Assembly (NCBI GenBank): GCA_003218615.1
Contig: QHOD01000012.1
Location: 1 to 22,544 of the forward strand
Reading direction: 5' to 3'
DNA from: Verrucomicrobiota bacterium
GTDB taxonomy: Bacteria; Verrucomicrobiota; Verrucomicrobiia; Chthoniobacterales; UBA10450
DNA: 22,544 bases
The position numbers and the translations under genes were made by a program. Position 1 is the first letter of the stretch. Each line of letters opens with the position of its first letter. Shown piece by piece: positions 7,105 to 14,505 of this stretch. Below the pieces are notes generated by a model. It did no database searches, had not been told where the DNA came from, and worked only from the letters and a program-made list of their open reading frames with translations.

Positions 7105-7481
7105 ACGTTCCCGAAGATTTGCTTTACACCGAGACGCACGAATGGATTCGTCGCGAAGGCGATAAGGTCCGCGTTGGCATCACCGATCACGCGCAATCGG
7201 AATTAACCGACGTGGTTTACGTCGAGTTGCCTAAAATGGATCGGCAGGCGAACGCAAAGGAAGCGATTGCCGTTGTGGAATCGGTCAAAGCCGCGAGCGA
7301 TATTTACGCGCCGGTGAAAGGAACAGTGGTTGAAGTAAACAAAGCGCTGGAAGCCGATCCGGGCCTGATCAACCGCGAACCATACGGTCAGGGCTGGATT
7401 TTCGTTCTCAAGATCGACAATCCGGATGATCTCAAACAACTGAAAGACGCAGCCGCGTATCGAGCAGTAATCCGCGGTTGA
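7101..7481 (+). CDS. gcvH: Glycine cleavage system H protein
   Basis: A 126-residue lipoyl carrier protein that shuttles the aminomethyl group between the P, T and L proteins. The lipoylation site is Lys63 in VESVKAASDIYAPVKG; the N-terminal YTETHEWIRREGDKVRVGITDHAQSELTDVVYVELP and the NREPYGQGWIF segment are classic. It begins inside the gcvT stop (ATGA overlap). No gcvP gene follows; xseB and dxs come next, so the P protein must be encoded elsewhere. Confidence 0.97.
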   Translation: MNVPEDLLYTETHEWIRREGDKVRVGITDHAQSELTDVVYVELPKMDRQANAKEAIAVVESVKAASDIYAPVKGTVVEVNKALEADPGLINREPYGQGWIFVLKIDNPDDLKQLKDAAAYRAVIRG

Positions 7482-7549
7482 ACGTCTGAATCGCCGGAGA
7501 AGTCACCCTTTTCTCTGCCGTAGTGCTGTGCTTAATTCGAAGTTTGCCC

Positions 7550-7867
7550 GTGAGCAGCAAACCGAAGCAGCGCGAAACAGAGCGCAATTTTGAGAGCGCA
7601 ATGGATCGGCTCGAAGCAATTGTCGAACAGATGGAGTCCGGCAAACTGCCGCTGGAAGATCTGATCGTGCGGTATGAAGAAGGAATGAATTTGGTAAAGA
7701 TTTGTCAGGAACGGCTTGCCAACGCCGAGCAAAAGATCGAAATCATTGCTCGCAACAGCGCGGGCAAGGCCGTGGTTAAAGATTTTGAAGCAACACCGGA
7801 GCCCGCAGCACCGGCCAACGCAAGTGCTGAAACCGAAAACACAAATGATGAAATCAAACTCTTCTGA
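7550..7867 (+). CDS. xseB: Exodeoxyribonuclease VII small subunit
   Basis: A 105-residue protein. The core NFESAMDRLEAIVEQMESGKLPLEDLIVRYEEGMNLVKICQERLANAEQKIEI is the helical hairpin of XseB, the small subunit that binds the XseA nuclease in exonuclease VII, which degrades single-stranded DNA. XseB is usually 70-90 residues; the extra length is an Ala/Glu/Pro-rich acidic tail. GTG 7550 is the chosen start; an in-frame GTG at 7523 would add nine hydrophobic residues and is less likely. The 3' end overlaps the dxs start by about 23 bases. The xseB-dxs order is common in bacteria and supports both calls. Confidence 0.92.
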   Translation: MSSKPKQRETERNFESAMDRLEAIVEQMESGKLPLEDLIVRYEEGMNLVKICQERLANAEQKIEIIARNSAGKAVVKDFEATPEPAAPANASAETENTNDEIKLF

Positions 7868-9782
7868 GGCATCCGAGTCGGCTGCTCCGCCCCAACGCTT
7901 GCTCGACGCGATCCGTTCGCCTGCGGATATCAAAACGCTGCGCGAGCAAGATTTGCCGCAGCTCGCGCAGGAAGTGCGCGATGAGCTGATCAAGGTCCTT
8001 TCGCAAACCGGGGGACATCTGGGTCCGAATCTCGGGGTAGTCGAGTTGACCATCGCGCTGCATCGCGTTTTCGATACGCCGCGAGACCGATTCGTCATGG
8101 ACGTGAGCCATCAGGGTTACGTGCACAAAATGTTTACCGGTCGGCTGGATCGTTTTTCCACGATGCGACAGTACGGCGGGCTCAATGGTTTTCTTTTGCG
8201 AACCGAAAGCGAGCACGATTGCTACGGCGCAGGTCACGCAGGGACGGCGCTTTCCGCTGGGCTGGGCATGGCGGTGGGCCGCGATTTGAAGGGAGGCAAC
8301 GAGAATATCGTAGTCGTGGCGGGCGACGCCGCGTTTACCTGCGGCATCAGCTACGAAGCGCTCAACAATGTCAAAGCGCACACCAAGCGCTTTATCGTGG
8401 TGCTCAACGACAACGAATGGTCGATCGCGAAGAACGTTGGCGCGATCGCAAACTACCTAAACAGCATCGCAACGAGTCCTACGTTTACGCATTTGCACGA
8501 CAAAGCGCGCGATTTCGTCCGAGCCATTGCCGGCAAAACTGCGGTCGAGTTCGCGCATAAGGTCGAGGAAAGCGTGAAGGGATTGATCGTGCCGAGCGTC
8601 ATTTTCGAGGAGTTAGGATTACGGTATTACGGGCCGATCGATGGGCACGATATCCCGTTGTTGATTCGCACCTTTGAGTTTCTGAAAACGCAGGATGAGC
8701 CGGTTCTGCTCCACATTCTTACCAAGAAAGGCAAAGGCTACGATCCCGCCATTAAACAGCCCGACAAATTTCACGGCCTTGGCAAATACAAGATCGAAAG
8801 CGGCGAGACCGCGCCGACGCCGATGCCGACCTATTCTGAGATCATCGGCAAGACACTGGCGAAATTCGCGGAGCACAACCAAAAGCTTGTGGCGATCACC
8901 GCGGCGATGCCGAGCGGGACCGGCCTCTCGCATTTCGCCAAGGCGCATCCGAACCGTTACTTCGACGTGGGCATCGCCGAAGAGCACGCCGCGCTATTTG
9001 CGTGTGGGCTGGCGACGCAAGGGTTGACGCCATTTCTCACCATCTATTCCACGTTCTTTCAGCGCGCCTACGACATGGCGATCCACGACATGGCGATCCA
9101 AAAACTAAACGTCAGGCTCTGCATGGACCGCGCCGGATTAAGCGGTGACGACGGCCCGACACATCATGGATTGTTCGACATCGGTTATCTGCGTCACATC
9201 CCGAACTGGGTACACATGCAGCCAAAGGACGAAGATGAGTTCGTCGATATGCTCTGGACGATGGCGCACTACAACGCTGGTCCGATCGCCGTCCGCTACC
9301 CGCGAGGTTCGGGAACAGGCGCGCAAATCAAACCGGAACCCAAACTTCTCGAGATCGGAAAAGCAGAAGTCGTGCAACACGGACGCGACGTGGCGATTTT
9401 TGGCCTCGGCAACATGTTTGAAGTAGCCCAGGAAGCGGCGCGCAAACTCGAAGAAAAAGGGATTTCCGTTGCGCTGATCAATCCACGCTGGATCAAGCCC
9501 ATGGACACCGGCACTCTCGAATTCTTCGCGCGAAGCGTGGAGGTCGTCTGCACGATCGAAGACCACGTTTTGCACAACGGTTTTGGCTGCGCAGTAATGG
9601 AACATTTGCACTCGCAAATGATCAACACGCCGGTCGTGCGCATCGGTTGGCCCGATCAATTTATCGAGCACGGCGCCGTTCCGATCCTGCGAAAGAAACA
9701 TGGCATCACCGCGGACGTGCTCGTGGAAAAGGTGCTGCCACTGTTGCGAAAAAAATCCAGCGTCCGCCCAACCGCGGCCTGA
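7845..9782 (+). CDS. dxs: 1-deoxy-D-xylulose-5-phosphate synthase
   Basis: A 645-residue thiamine-diphosphate enzyme that makes 1-deoxyxylulose 5-phosphate from pyruvate and glyceraldehyde 3-phosphate, the first step of the MEP pathway. Visible are SHQGYVHKMFTGR, the ThDP-binding region GDAAFTCGISYEALNN...LNDNEWSIAKNVGA (160-200), YYGPIDGHD, catalytic Glu379 in GIAEEHA, and DRAGLSGDDGPTHHG at 428-442. The ThDP motif is GDA where most relatives have GDG, and GHAGTALSAG replaces GHSSTSISAA, so it is a divergent Dxs. ATGATG at 7845-7850 lies inside xseB and gives a normal N-terminus; the longer frame back to 7716 is only xseB read in another frame. Confidence 0.93.
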   Translation: MMKSNSSEASESAAPPQRLLDAIRSPADIKTLREQDLPQLAQEVRDELIKVLSQTGGHLGPNLGVVELTIALHRVFDTPRDRFVMDVSHQGYVHKMFTGRLDRFSTMRQYGGLNGFLLRTESEHDCYGAGHAGTALSAGLGMAVGRDLKGGNENIVVVAGDAAFTCGISYEALNNVKAHTKRFIVVLNDNEWSIAKNVGAIANYLNSIATSPTFTHLHDKARDFVRAIAGKTAVEFAHKVEESVKGLIVPSVIFEELGLRYYGPIDGHDIPLLIRTFEFLKTQDEPVLLHILTKKGKGYDPAIKQPDKFHGLGKYKIESGETAPTPMPTYSEIIGKTLAKFAEHNQKLVAITAAMPSGTGLSHFAKAHPNRYFDVGIAEEHAALFACGLATQGLTPFLTIYSTFFQRAYDMAIHDMAIQKLNVRLCMDRAGLSGDDGPTHHGLFDIGYLRHIPNWVHMQPKDEDEFVDMLWTMAHYNAGPIAVRYPRGSGTGAQIKPEPKLLEIGKAEVVQHGRDVAIFGLGNMFEVAQEAARKLEEKGISVALINPRWIKPMDTGTLEFFARSVEVVCTIEDHVLHNGFGCAVMEHLHSQMINTPVVRIGWPDQFIEHGAVPILRKKHGITADVLVEKVLPLLRKKSSVRPTAA

Positions 9783-9820
9783 AAAAGCGAAGGGCGCCTT
9801 CGTTTCCGAAAGCGCCCTTC
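9782..9820 (-). terminator. Terminator of rnpB, shared with the convergent dxs
   Basis: GAAGGGCGC (9789-9797) pairs with GCGCCCTTC (9812-9820). Read on the minus strand the hairpin is followed by GCTTTTTC, a five-T run, as expected for the end of rnpB. On the plus strand, after dxs, no T run follows, so for dxs it would work only weakly. Confidence 0.65.
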
Positions 9821-9823
9821 ATA

Positions 9824-10221
9824 TTTGATGGCGGTAAGCCGAATTCTGTCGGGTCGCCGTGGCGACCGGATGATCATTTATCTCACCCGGATTTCTCCGA
9901 ATGCCCGCTGCGCTTGCGCGCAGCGTGATGCGACGATACCCGAGGATCAACGGGCCGGCTGCCCTCCCTCTGTTTTGTCTTGCACCGCATGGGGTTTTTC
10001 GTGCCTCGCGAATTGCTTCGCGAGCGGTGAGCTCTTACCTCGCCTTTTCACCCTTGCCTGCACTTTGTTGCCAAAGAACCGGCGGTGTCTTTTCTGTGAC
10101 ACTTTCCGTCACCGCAATCTTACAATTGCAGCGCCCGCGTATTTTACGCGGCATGTCGCCGTATGGTGTTCGGACTTTCCTCCAGCGAGCCTCGTGGCTC
10201 ACCAGCGATCATCTGCCATCG
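9824..10221 (-). ncRNA. rnpB: RNase P RNA, bacterial class A
   Basis: This is the catalytic RNA that trims the 5' ends of tRNA precursors. Read on the minus strand it has conserved region I, GAGGAAAGTCCGAAC (rc of 10168-10182), the AGGGTGAAAAGGCGAGGTAAGAGCTCACC block (rc of about 10026-10054) and the 3' conserved ACAGAATTCGGCTTAC (rc of 9834-9849), which together form P4 and the core. GATGGCAG near the 5' end (rc of 10213-10220) can pair with CCGCCATC near the 3' end (rc of 9827-9834) as P1. The total of about 400 bases is normal. The ends are set from P1 and may be off by a few bases. Frames across this region are not proteins. Confidence 0.95.
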
Positions 10222-10224
10222 ATG

Positions 10225-10230
10225 ATCATA
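10225..10230 (-). promoter_or_regulatory. Possible -10 box of rnpB
   Basis: On the minus strand TATGAT lies about seven bases before the inferred RNA start. The -35 position (about 10247-10253) has no good TTGACA match because an inverted-repeat element begins at about 10241. The call rests on the -10 box alone. Confidence 0.35.
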
Positions 10231-10240
10231 CTATCACAAT

Positions 10241-10342
10241 CAGGAAAACATGAAAGCAGGAACAAGAAATCTGGAGGCCATCAGGAGACGGATCAGGCAA
10301 TCAATTGATTTCCTGACTTCCTGCTTTCCTTATTCATTTCCT
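10241..10342. repeat. Inverted-repeat element between rnpB and the DUF456 gene
   Basis: GAAAGCAGGAA (10252-10262) and TTCCTGCTTTC (10318-10328) are perfect 11-bp arms, and the outer sequences CAGGAAAACAT and ATTCATTTCCT extend them imperfectly. Inside lies a nearly perfect 24-base palindrome (10293-10316) centred on AATCAATTGATT. It explains nearly all of the 135-base gap. Confidence 0.65.
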
Positions 10343-10358
10343 AGTCTTGCTCTCCCAT

Positions 10359-10847
10359 TCAAAAGGGTGGCGGCACGGTCATGAAGAAGATCGTGATCAT
10401 GACGAGGCCGATTACGAGTTTGGCAATCGTTCCACCGAGATTTCCGATCAAACTCCCCCAGCCTGCCCGGCCAGCGTCGACCATTCTCTTGCCAGCAATG
10501 AATTCTCCCAGGATCGCACCAATCACCGGCCCGATAAACAATCCGATGATTCCGAAAAAGATGCCGATCAGTGCGCCAACGATAGCGCCCCACATCCCCC
10601 ACTTTGTTGCTCCGAAATATTTCGCGCCGAAGTAACCGCTCAGAAAATCGAGCGCATACGTTGCAATGGTCAGGAGCAAAAGAACGGCGATGCTCCGCCA
10701 ACCGATACTTTTTTCCGGGCCAAGCATCACCCGATGCAGGCCCGCGCCGGCAAGAATAATCGTCGTTCCTGGAAATACTGGGAGCACCGTGCCGATAAGA
10801 CCAACGGCGAACAACACAACCGTGAAGAACCACCAGAACAATTCCAT
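10359..10847 (-). CDS. DUF456 family small membrane protein
   Basis: A 162-residue, very hydrophobic, Gly-rich protein. The start MELFWWFFTVVLFAVGLIGTVLPVFPGTTIILAGAGLH is the DUF456 signature, with a GxxLPxxPG motif in the first hairpin, followed by segments such as GAIVGALIGIFFGIIGLFIGPVIGAILGEF that alternate glycine and bulky residues and probably form three to four membrane spans. No function is established for the family. ATG 10847 is chosen because the upstream frame runs into the GTGAATC-type repeat. It stands alone, upstream of rnpB on the same strand. Confidence 0.8.
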   Translation of the reverse strand: MELFWWFFTVVLFAVGLIGTVLPVFPGTTIILAGAGLHRVMLGPEKSIGWRSIAVLLLLTIATYALDFLSGYFGAKYFGATKWGMWGAIVGALIGIFFGIIGLFIGPVIGAILGEFIAGKRMVDAGRAGWGSLIGNLGGTIAKLVIGLVMITIFFMTVPPPF

Positions 10848-10850
10848 GGG

Positions 10851-10922
10851 ATTCGTGAATCGTGATCCGTGAATTGTGAATCGAAAGCACGGGCCGATGC
10901 AACGGTTCACGATTTAACGAAT
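10851..10922. repeat. GTGAATC-type repeat with inverted ends
   Basis: Near-repeats of GTGAATC/GTGATCC/GTGAATT run from 10855 to 10882, and the outer sequences ATTCGTGAATCGTGA and TTCACGATTTAACGAAT are imperfect inverted arms. It begins four bases from the DUF456 ATG and ends a dozen bases before the peroxiredoxin -35 box, filling the divergent intergenic space. Confidence 0.55.
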
Positions 10923-10934
10923 CACGTTCTCTCT

Positions 10935-10962
10935 TTGACCACGTAAATGTCGATCTTATACT
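10935..10962 (+). promoter_or_regulatory. Sigma-70-like promoter of the peroxiredoxin gene
   Basis: TTGACC (10935-10940), a 16-base spacer and TATACT (10957-10962) are close to the housekeeping consensus. Transcription would begin near 10969, giving a leader of about 30 bases that ends in the strong ribosome site GGAGGA (10988-10993) six bases before the ATG at 10999. Confidence 0.6.
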
Positions 10963-10998
10963 GGAATTCCCATATTTAACTTAAACTGGAGGACTCAT

Positions 10999-11493
10999 AT
11001 GCCACTCGCCGTTGGAACCAAAGCGCCAGATTTCACGTTATCGACCAAGACCGCCGATGGACCAAAGCAGACCAAACTGAGCGATAATTTCGGGAAGCGA
11101 AATACATTGCTCCTCTTTTTTCCCATGGCTTTCACCGGCACGTGCACGACGGAAATGTGCGACGTCAGCAGCGGTCTATCTGCTTACAGCAATATGAACG
11201 CCGCCGTTTACGGAATCAGCGGCGACAATCCGTTCGCCCAGGAGGCGTGGGCGCAGAAGGAGAAGATCACGGTCCCATTATTGAGCGACTACGAGCATAA
11301 GGTCGCAAAAGCTTATGACGTGATGTACGACTCCTTTCTGCCGCAATTGAATCTCGGAATGGCGGGCGTTGCGAAACGTGCCGCATTCATCGTCGACAAA
11401 AATGGCGTAATTCAATACGCGGAGAGCAATGATGACGCGAAGCAGTTGCCGAATTTCGACAAGATCAAAGCGAAGCTGGCCGAACTGAAATGA
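10999..11493 (+). CDS. Peroxiredoxin (AhpC/TSA-Bcp type)
   Basis: A 164-residue thioredoxin-fold peroxidase that reduces hydroperoxides in the cytoplasm. The active-site block FFPMAFTGTCTTEMC places the peroxidatic cysteine at Cys49 (TGTCTTEMC), with Cys54 a possible resolving partner close by. VYGISGDNPFAQEAWAQKEKITVPLLSDYEHKVAKAYDV and AAFIVDKNGVIQYAE are typical of the AhpE/Bcp-like group. The start is secure because of GGAGGA at 10988-10993, and a recognisable promoter lies upstream. The aconitase gene follows on the same strand after an inverted repeat. Pairing an oxidant-removing enzyme with an iron-sulfur enzyme may be useful, but co-transcription is not proven. Confidence 0.9.
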   Translation: MPLAVGTKAPDFTLSTKTADGPKQTKLSDNFGKRNTLLLFFPMAFTGTCTTEMCDVSSGLSAYSNMNAAVYGISGDNPFAQEAWAQKEKITVPLLSDYEHKVAKAYDVMYDSFLPQLNLGMAGVAKRAAFIVDKNGVIQYAESNDDAKQLPNFDKIKAKLAELK

Positions 11494-11500
11494 TTCTTAT

Positions 11501-11574
11501 CCACCACGAAGGGCACAAAGAGCACGAAGGTTGTTCATACTTCGACTTTGTGGGCTTTGTGGTCTTCGTGGTGC
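11501..11574. repeat. Long inverted repeat forming the aconitase leader
   Basis: CACCACGAAG (11502-11511) and CTTCGTGGTG (11564-11573) are perfect arms. Inside, CACAAAG/CACGAAG words on the left pair with CTTTGTG words on the right, so most of the 72 bases can fold into one long hairpin. It starts eight bases after the peroxiredoxin stop and ends five bases before the aconitase ATG, taking the place of any normal ribosome site. Confidence 0.75.
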
Positions 11575-11578
11575 AAAT

Positions 11579-14470
11579 ATGAACGACGAATTCAAAACGC
11601 TGCAAAAATTCGATGCGGGTGCGAGTCGCGAAGGATTTCTTCATTCGTTGCCGTCGCTGGAAGAACAGGGCGTCGGCAAAATTTCGCGGTTGCCAGTCAG
11701 TATCGGAATCGTGCTCGAGTCGGTCCTGCGCAATTGCGACGGGCAAAAAGTCCGGCGCAAAGATGTGCAGACGCTGGCGAACTGGAATGCAAAATCGCCG
11801 GCCAACGAAGAAATTCCATTCGTCGTCGCGCGGATCGTTCTCCAGGATTTCACCGGCGTGCCGCTGGTTGTCGATCTTGCCGCGATGCGCAGCGCCGTGA
11901 AGAAGCTCGGCGGCGACCCAAAAATCATCGAGCCGCTCGTCCCGGTCGATCTTGTGGTGGATCACTCCGTGCAGGTCGATTTCTTCGGCTCAGCGAGAGC
12001 CTTGCAACTCAATCTGGAGATGGAGTTCAAGCGCAATCGCGAGCGTTATCAGTTTCTGAAATGGGGACAACAAGCGTTCAAAACTTTCCAGCTCATCCCG
12101 CCGGGCATCGGCATCGTTCACCAAGTGAATCTCGAATATCTCGCGAAAGGCGTGCTGAGCCAGAGGTCAGAGGTCAGAGGTCAGAGGTCAGAAGTATTTT
12201 ATCCAGATACATTAGTCGGCACCGCTTCGCACACGACCATGATCAACGGGCTGGGCGTGGTTGGCTGGGGCGTCGGCGGCATTGAGGCGGAAGCCGGCAT
12301 GCTCGGTCAGCCGGTTTACTTTTTAACGCCAGAAGTGGTGGGCGTACATATGAGCGGGCAACTGCGCGAAGGCGTGACGGCGACCGATCTCGTGCTGTAC
12401 ATCACCCAATTGCTGCGCGCACAAAAGGTCGTCGGTAAATTTGTCGAATTTTATGGCGACGGCGCAGCATCGCTGCCGGTGCCGGATCGCGCGACGATTG
12501 GAAACATGTCACCCGAATACGGCGCGACGATGGGATATTTTCCGGTTGATCAAGAGTCGGTGAATTATCTGCGGGCCACGGGACGGAGCGACGAGCAATG
12601 CCGCGCCTTCGAAAATTATTTTCGCGCGCAAAAAATGTTCGGGATGCCGCGCAAAGGTGAAGTCGACTACAGCGTAGATCTCGATGTTGACCTGGCAGAC
12701 GTACAGCCGAGCGTTGCCGGACCAAAAAGGCCGCAAGACCGGATCAATTTGCCGGAGCTCGGGAGAACATTCCGGGGGCTGCTCGAGAAGCCGGTCCAGG
12801 ATGGGGGCTACGGGAAAAAAAATGTCGATCTTCGCGAAAAACATCTCGTGCAATTGAACGGCAGTGCGCCGCGCGACCGTGCAATGGCATCAACAGATGA
12901 GATCGATCAAGGAATTAATCCGGGCGACGAGCGTAACAAGATCGAGATGGTGGCAAACCGGCCGACGCCGGATTCCGGGAAAGAAATTGAAGCAGAGTCG
13001 AGCGAGGTCTTTAGACACGGGCGTACTCACATCGGGCATGGCACCATCCTGATTGCCGCCATCACGAGCTGCACAAATACGAGCAACCCGAGCGTGATGA
13101 TCGCGGCTGGTCTGCTTGCAAGAAAAGCAGTCGAGCGCGGTTTGCGCATTGATCCTGCAGTGAAGACTTCGCTCGCGCCCGGATCACGGGTTGTTTCCGA
13201 TTATCTCGACAAGACTGGATTGCAAAAATATCTCGATCAACTCGGATTCAATCTCGTCGGCTATGGTTGCACCACCTGCATTGGCAACTCGGGGCCGCTC
13301 CATCCGAACATCGAGAAGGCGATCCACGAATTCGATCTGGTCGCAGCCTCGGTCCTTTCGGGGAACCGAAATTTCGAAGCGCGCGTGCATCAAAACATCA
13401 AAGCAAATTTTCTGATGTCGCCCCCATTGGTCGTTGCTTTTGCGCTGGCTGGCCGGGTAGATGTCGATCTTTCACGTGAACCGCTCGGCAAAGACAAACA
13501 CGGGAAAGAGACCTTCCTGCGTGATCTGTGGCCGAGCCTGAGTGAAATCAAAGAGACGATGCAGTCGGCACTCAAGCCGGAAACGTTTCGCAAACTTTAT
13601 CGCGATTTCGCCGATCAAAACCCGAAGTGGAACGAAATTCCATCGAGCACTGGCGACATTTACCAGTGGGACGAAAAGAGCGACTACATTCATGAGCCGC
13701 CGTTTTTCGAGAATTTCTCGATGGAGCCGGGGCACATCAAAGAAATTCGCGGGACGCGCGCTCTTGGTATCTTCGGCGATTCGGTCACGACCGATCACAT
13801 TTCGCCGGCTGGCGCGATCAAGGCCACATCGCCGGCCGGGCAGTATCTGATTTCGCGTGGGGTCGCGCATTCTGATTTCAACAGTTACGGCAGCCGGCGC
13901 GGCAACGATTTAGTGATGACGCGGGGGACATTCGCGAATGTGCGGATTAAGAATTTGATGGTGCCGGGAACGGAAGGCGGAATAACGAAGTATTTCGGAA
14001 ATGGAAATTCGGAAACCGGCGAAGAGATGTCGATCTTCGACGCTGCGATGAAGTATGCGGAGACAAAGACGCCATTAATCATCCTGGCTGGACACGAGTA
14101 TGGCACGGGTTCATCGCGCGATTGGGCGGCAAAAGGAACGCGTTTATTGGGGGTGAAAGCGGTGGTGGCGGCGAGCTTTGAGCGGATTCATCGTTCCAAT
14201 CTCGTCGGCATGGGCGTGTTGCCGCTGCAATTTCCTGACGGAACAACAGCGCAGTCGCTTGGACTTGATGGTTCGGAAGTCTTTTCGATTATCGGTTTAT
14301 CGAACGCGATTAAGCCTGGACAAACAGTAACGCTCGAAATCGAAGGCAAAGATCAGCAAAAACGCTCGCTACAGGTGAAGTTGCGCATCGATACGCCGAT
14401 CGAAATCGATTACTATCGGCACGGCGGGATTCTGCCCTTTGTGCTGAGGCAGTTGCTGGCGCGCAAGTGA
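11579..14470 (+). CDS. acnA: Aconitate hydratase, AcnA/IRP1 type
   Basis: A 963-residue [4Fe-4S] enzyme that interconverts citrate and isocitrate in the TCA cycle. Cluster ligands are Cys498 (ITSCTNTSNPS), Cys564 and Cys567 (GYGCTTCIGNSGPL). Other active-site marks are Asp128-His129 (VVDHSVQVD), His181, NFEARVHQNIKAN, GDSVTTDHISPAG and Ser845-Ser846-Arg847 (YGTGSSRDWAAKG). Two oddities: the normally invariant DSH reads Ala216-Ser-His (GTASHTTMINGLG), and residues 195-206 (QRSEVRGQRSEV) are encoded by a seven-base tandem repeat. It is longer than E. coli AcnA (about 890) because of an extra charged linker at roughly 405-480. ATG 11579 follows the inverted repeat directly; a frame open back to 11531 only translates that repeat. 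Activity with Ala216 is uncertain. Confidence 0.93.
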   Translation: MNDEFKTLQKFDAGASREGFLHSLPSLEEQGVGKISRLPVSIGIVLESVLRNCDGQKVRRKDVQTLANWNAKSPANEEIPFVVARIVLQDFTGVPLVVDLAAMRSAVKKLGGDPKIIEPLVPVDLVVDHSVQVDFFGSARALQLNLEMEFKRNRERYQFLKWGQQAFKTFQLIPPGIGIVHQVNLEYLAKGVLSQRSEVRGQRSEVFYPDTLVGTASHTTMINGLGVVGWGVGGIEAEAGMLGQPVYFLTPEVVGVHMSGQLREGVTATDLVLYITQLLRAQKVVGKFVEFYGDGAASLPVPDRATIGNMSPEYGATMGYFPVDQESVNYLRATGRSDEQCRAFENYFRAQKMFGMPRKGEVDYSVDLDVDLADVQPSVAGPKRPQDRINLPELGRTFRGLLEKPVQDGGYGKKNVDLREKHLVQLNGSAPRDRAMASTDEIDQGINPGDERNKIEMVANRPTPDSGKEIEAESSEVFRHGRTHIGHGTILIAAITSCTNTSNPSVMIAAGLLARKAVERGLRIDPAVKTSLAPGSRVVSDYLDKTGLQKYLDQLGFNLVGYGCTTCIGNSGPLHPNIEKAIHEFDLVAASVLSGNRNFEARVHQNIKANFLMSPPLVVAFALAGRVDVDLSREPLGKDKHGKETFLRDLWPSLSEIKETMQSALKPETFRKLYRDFADQNPKWNEIPSSTGDIYQWDEKSDYIHEPPFFENFSMEPGHIKEIRGTRALGIFGDSVTTDHISPAGAIKATSPAGQYLISRGVAHSDFNSYGSRRGNDLVMTRGTFANVRIKNLMVPGTEGGITKYFGNGNSETGEEMSIFDAAMKYAETKTPLIILAGHEYGTGSSRDWAAKGTRLLGVKAVVAASFERIHRSNLVGMGVLPLQFPDGTTAQSLGLDGSEVFSIIGLSNAIKPGQTVTLEIEGKDQQKRSLQVKLRIDTPIEIDYYRHGGILPFVLRQLLARK
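12161..12195 (+). repeat. Five tandem copies of a 7-base unit inside acnA
   Basis: Four perfect CAGAGGT copies (12161-12188) are followed by a fifth with one change (CAGAAGT, 12189-12195). Three units make seven codons, giving the periodic peptide QRSEVRG-QRSEV. It sits in a loop just before YPDTLVGT, where related aconitases have a few residues of variable sequence. Confidence 0.9.
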
Positions 14471-14505
14471 ATCAAACAAGGCTACCACGCTGATATGCGA
14501 GCTGT

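Noticed and set aside
7532..8098. Minus-strand frame opposite xseB and dxs
   Set aside because: An opposite-strand shadow of two recognised genes.
9825..10308. Plus-strand frames across the RNase P RNA
   Set aside because: The region is a clear rnpB on the minus strand; the frames are chance.
11531..11578. Upstream extension of acnA
   Set aside because: It only translates the right arm of the inverted repeat; aconitase similarity begins after ATG 11579.
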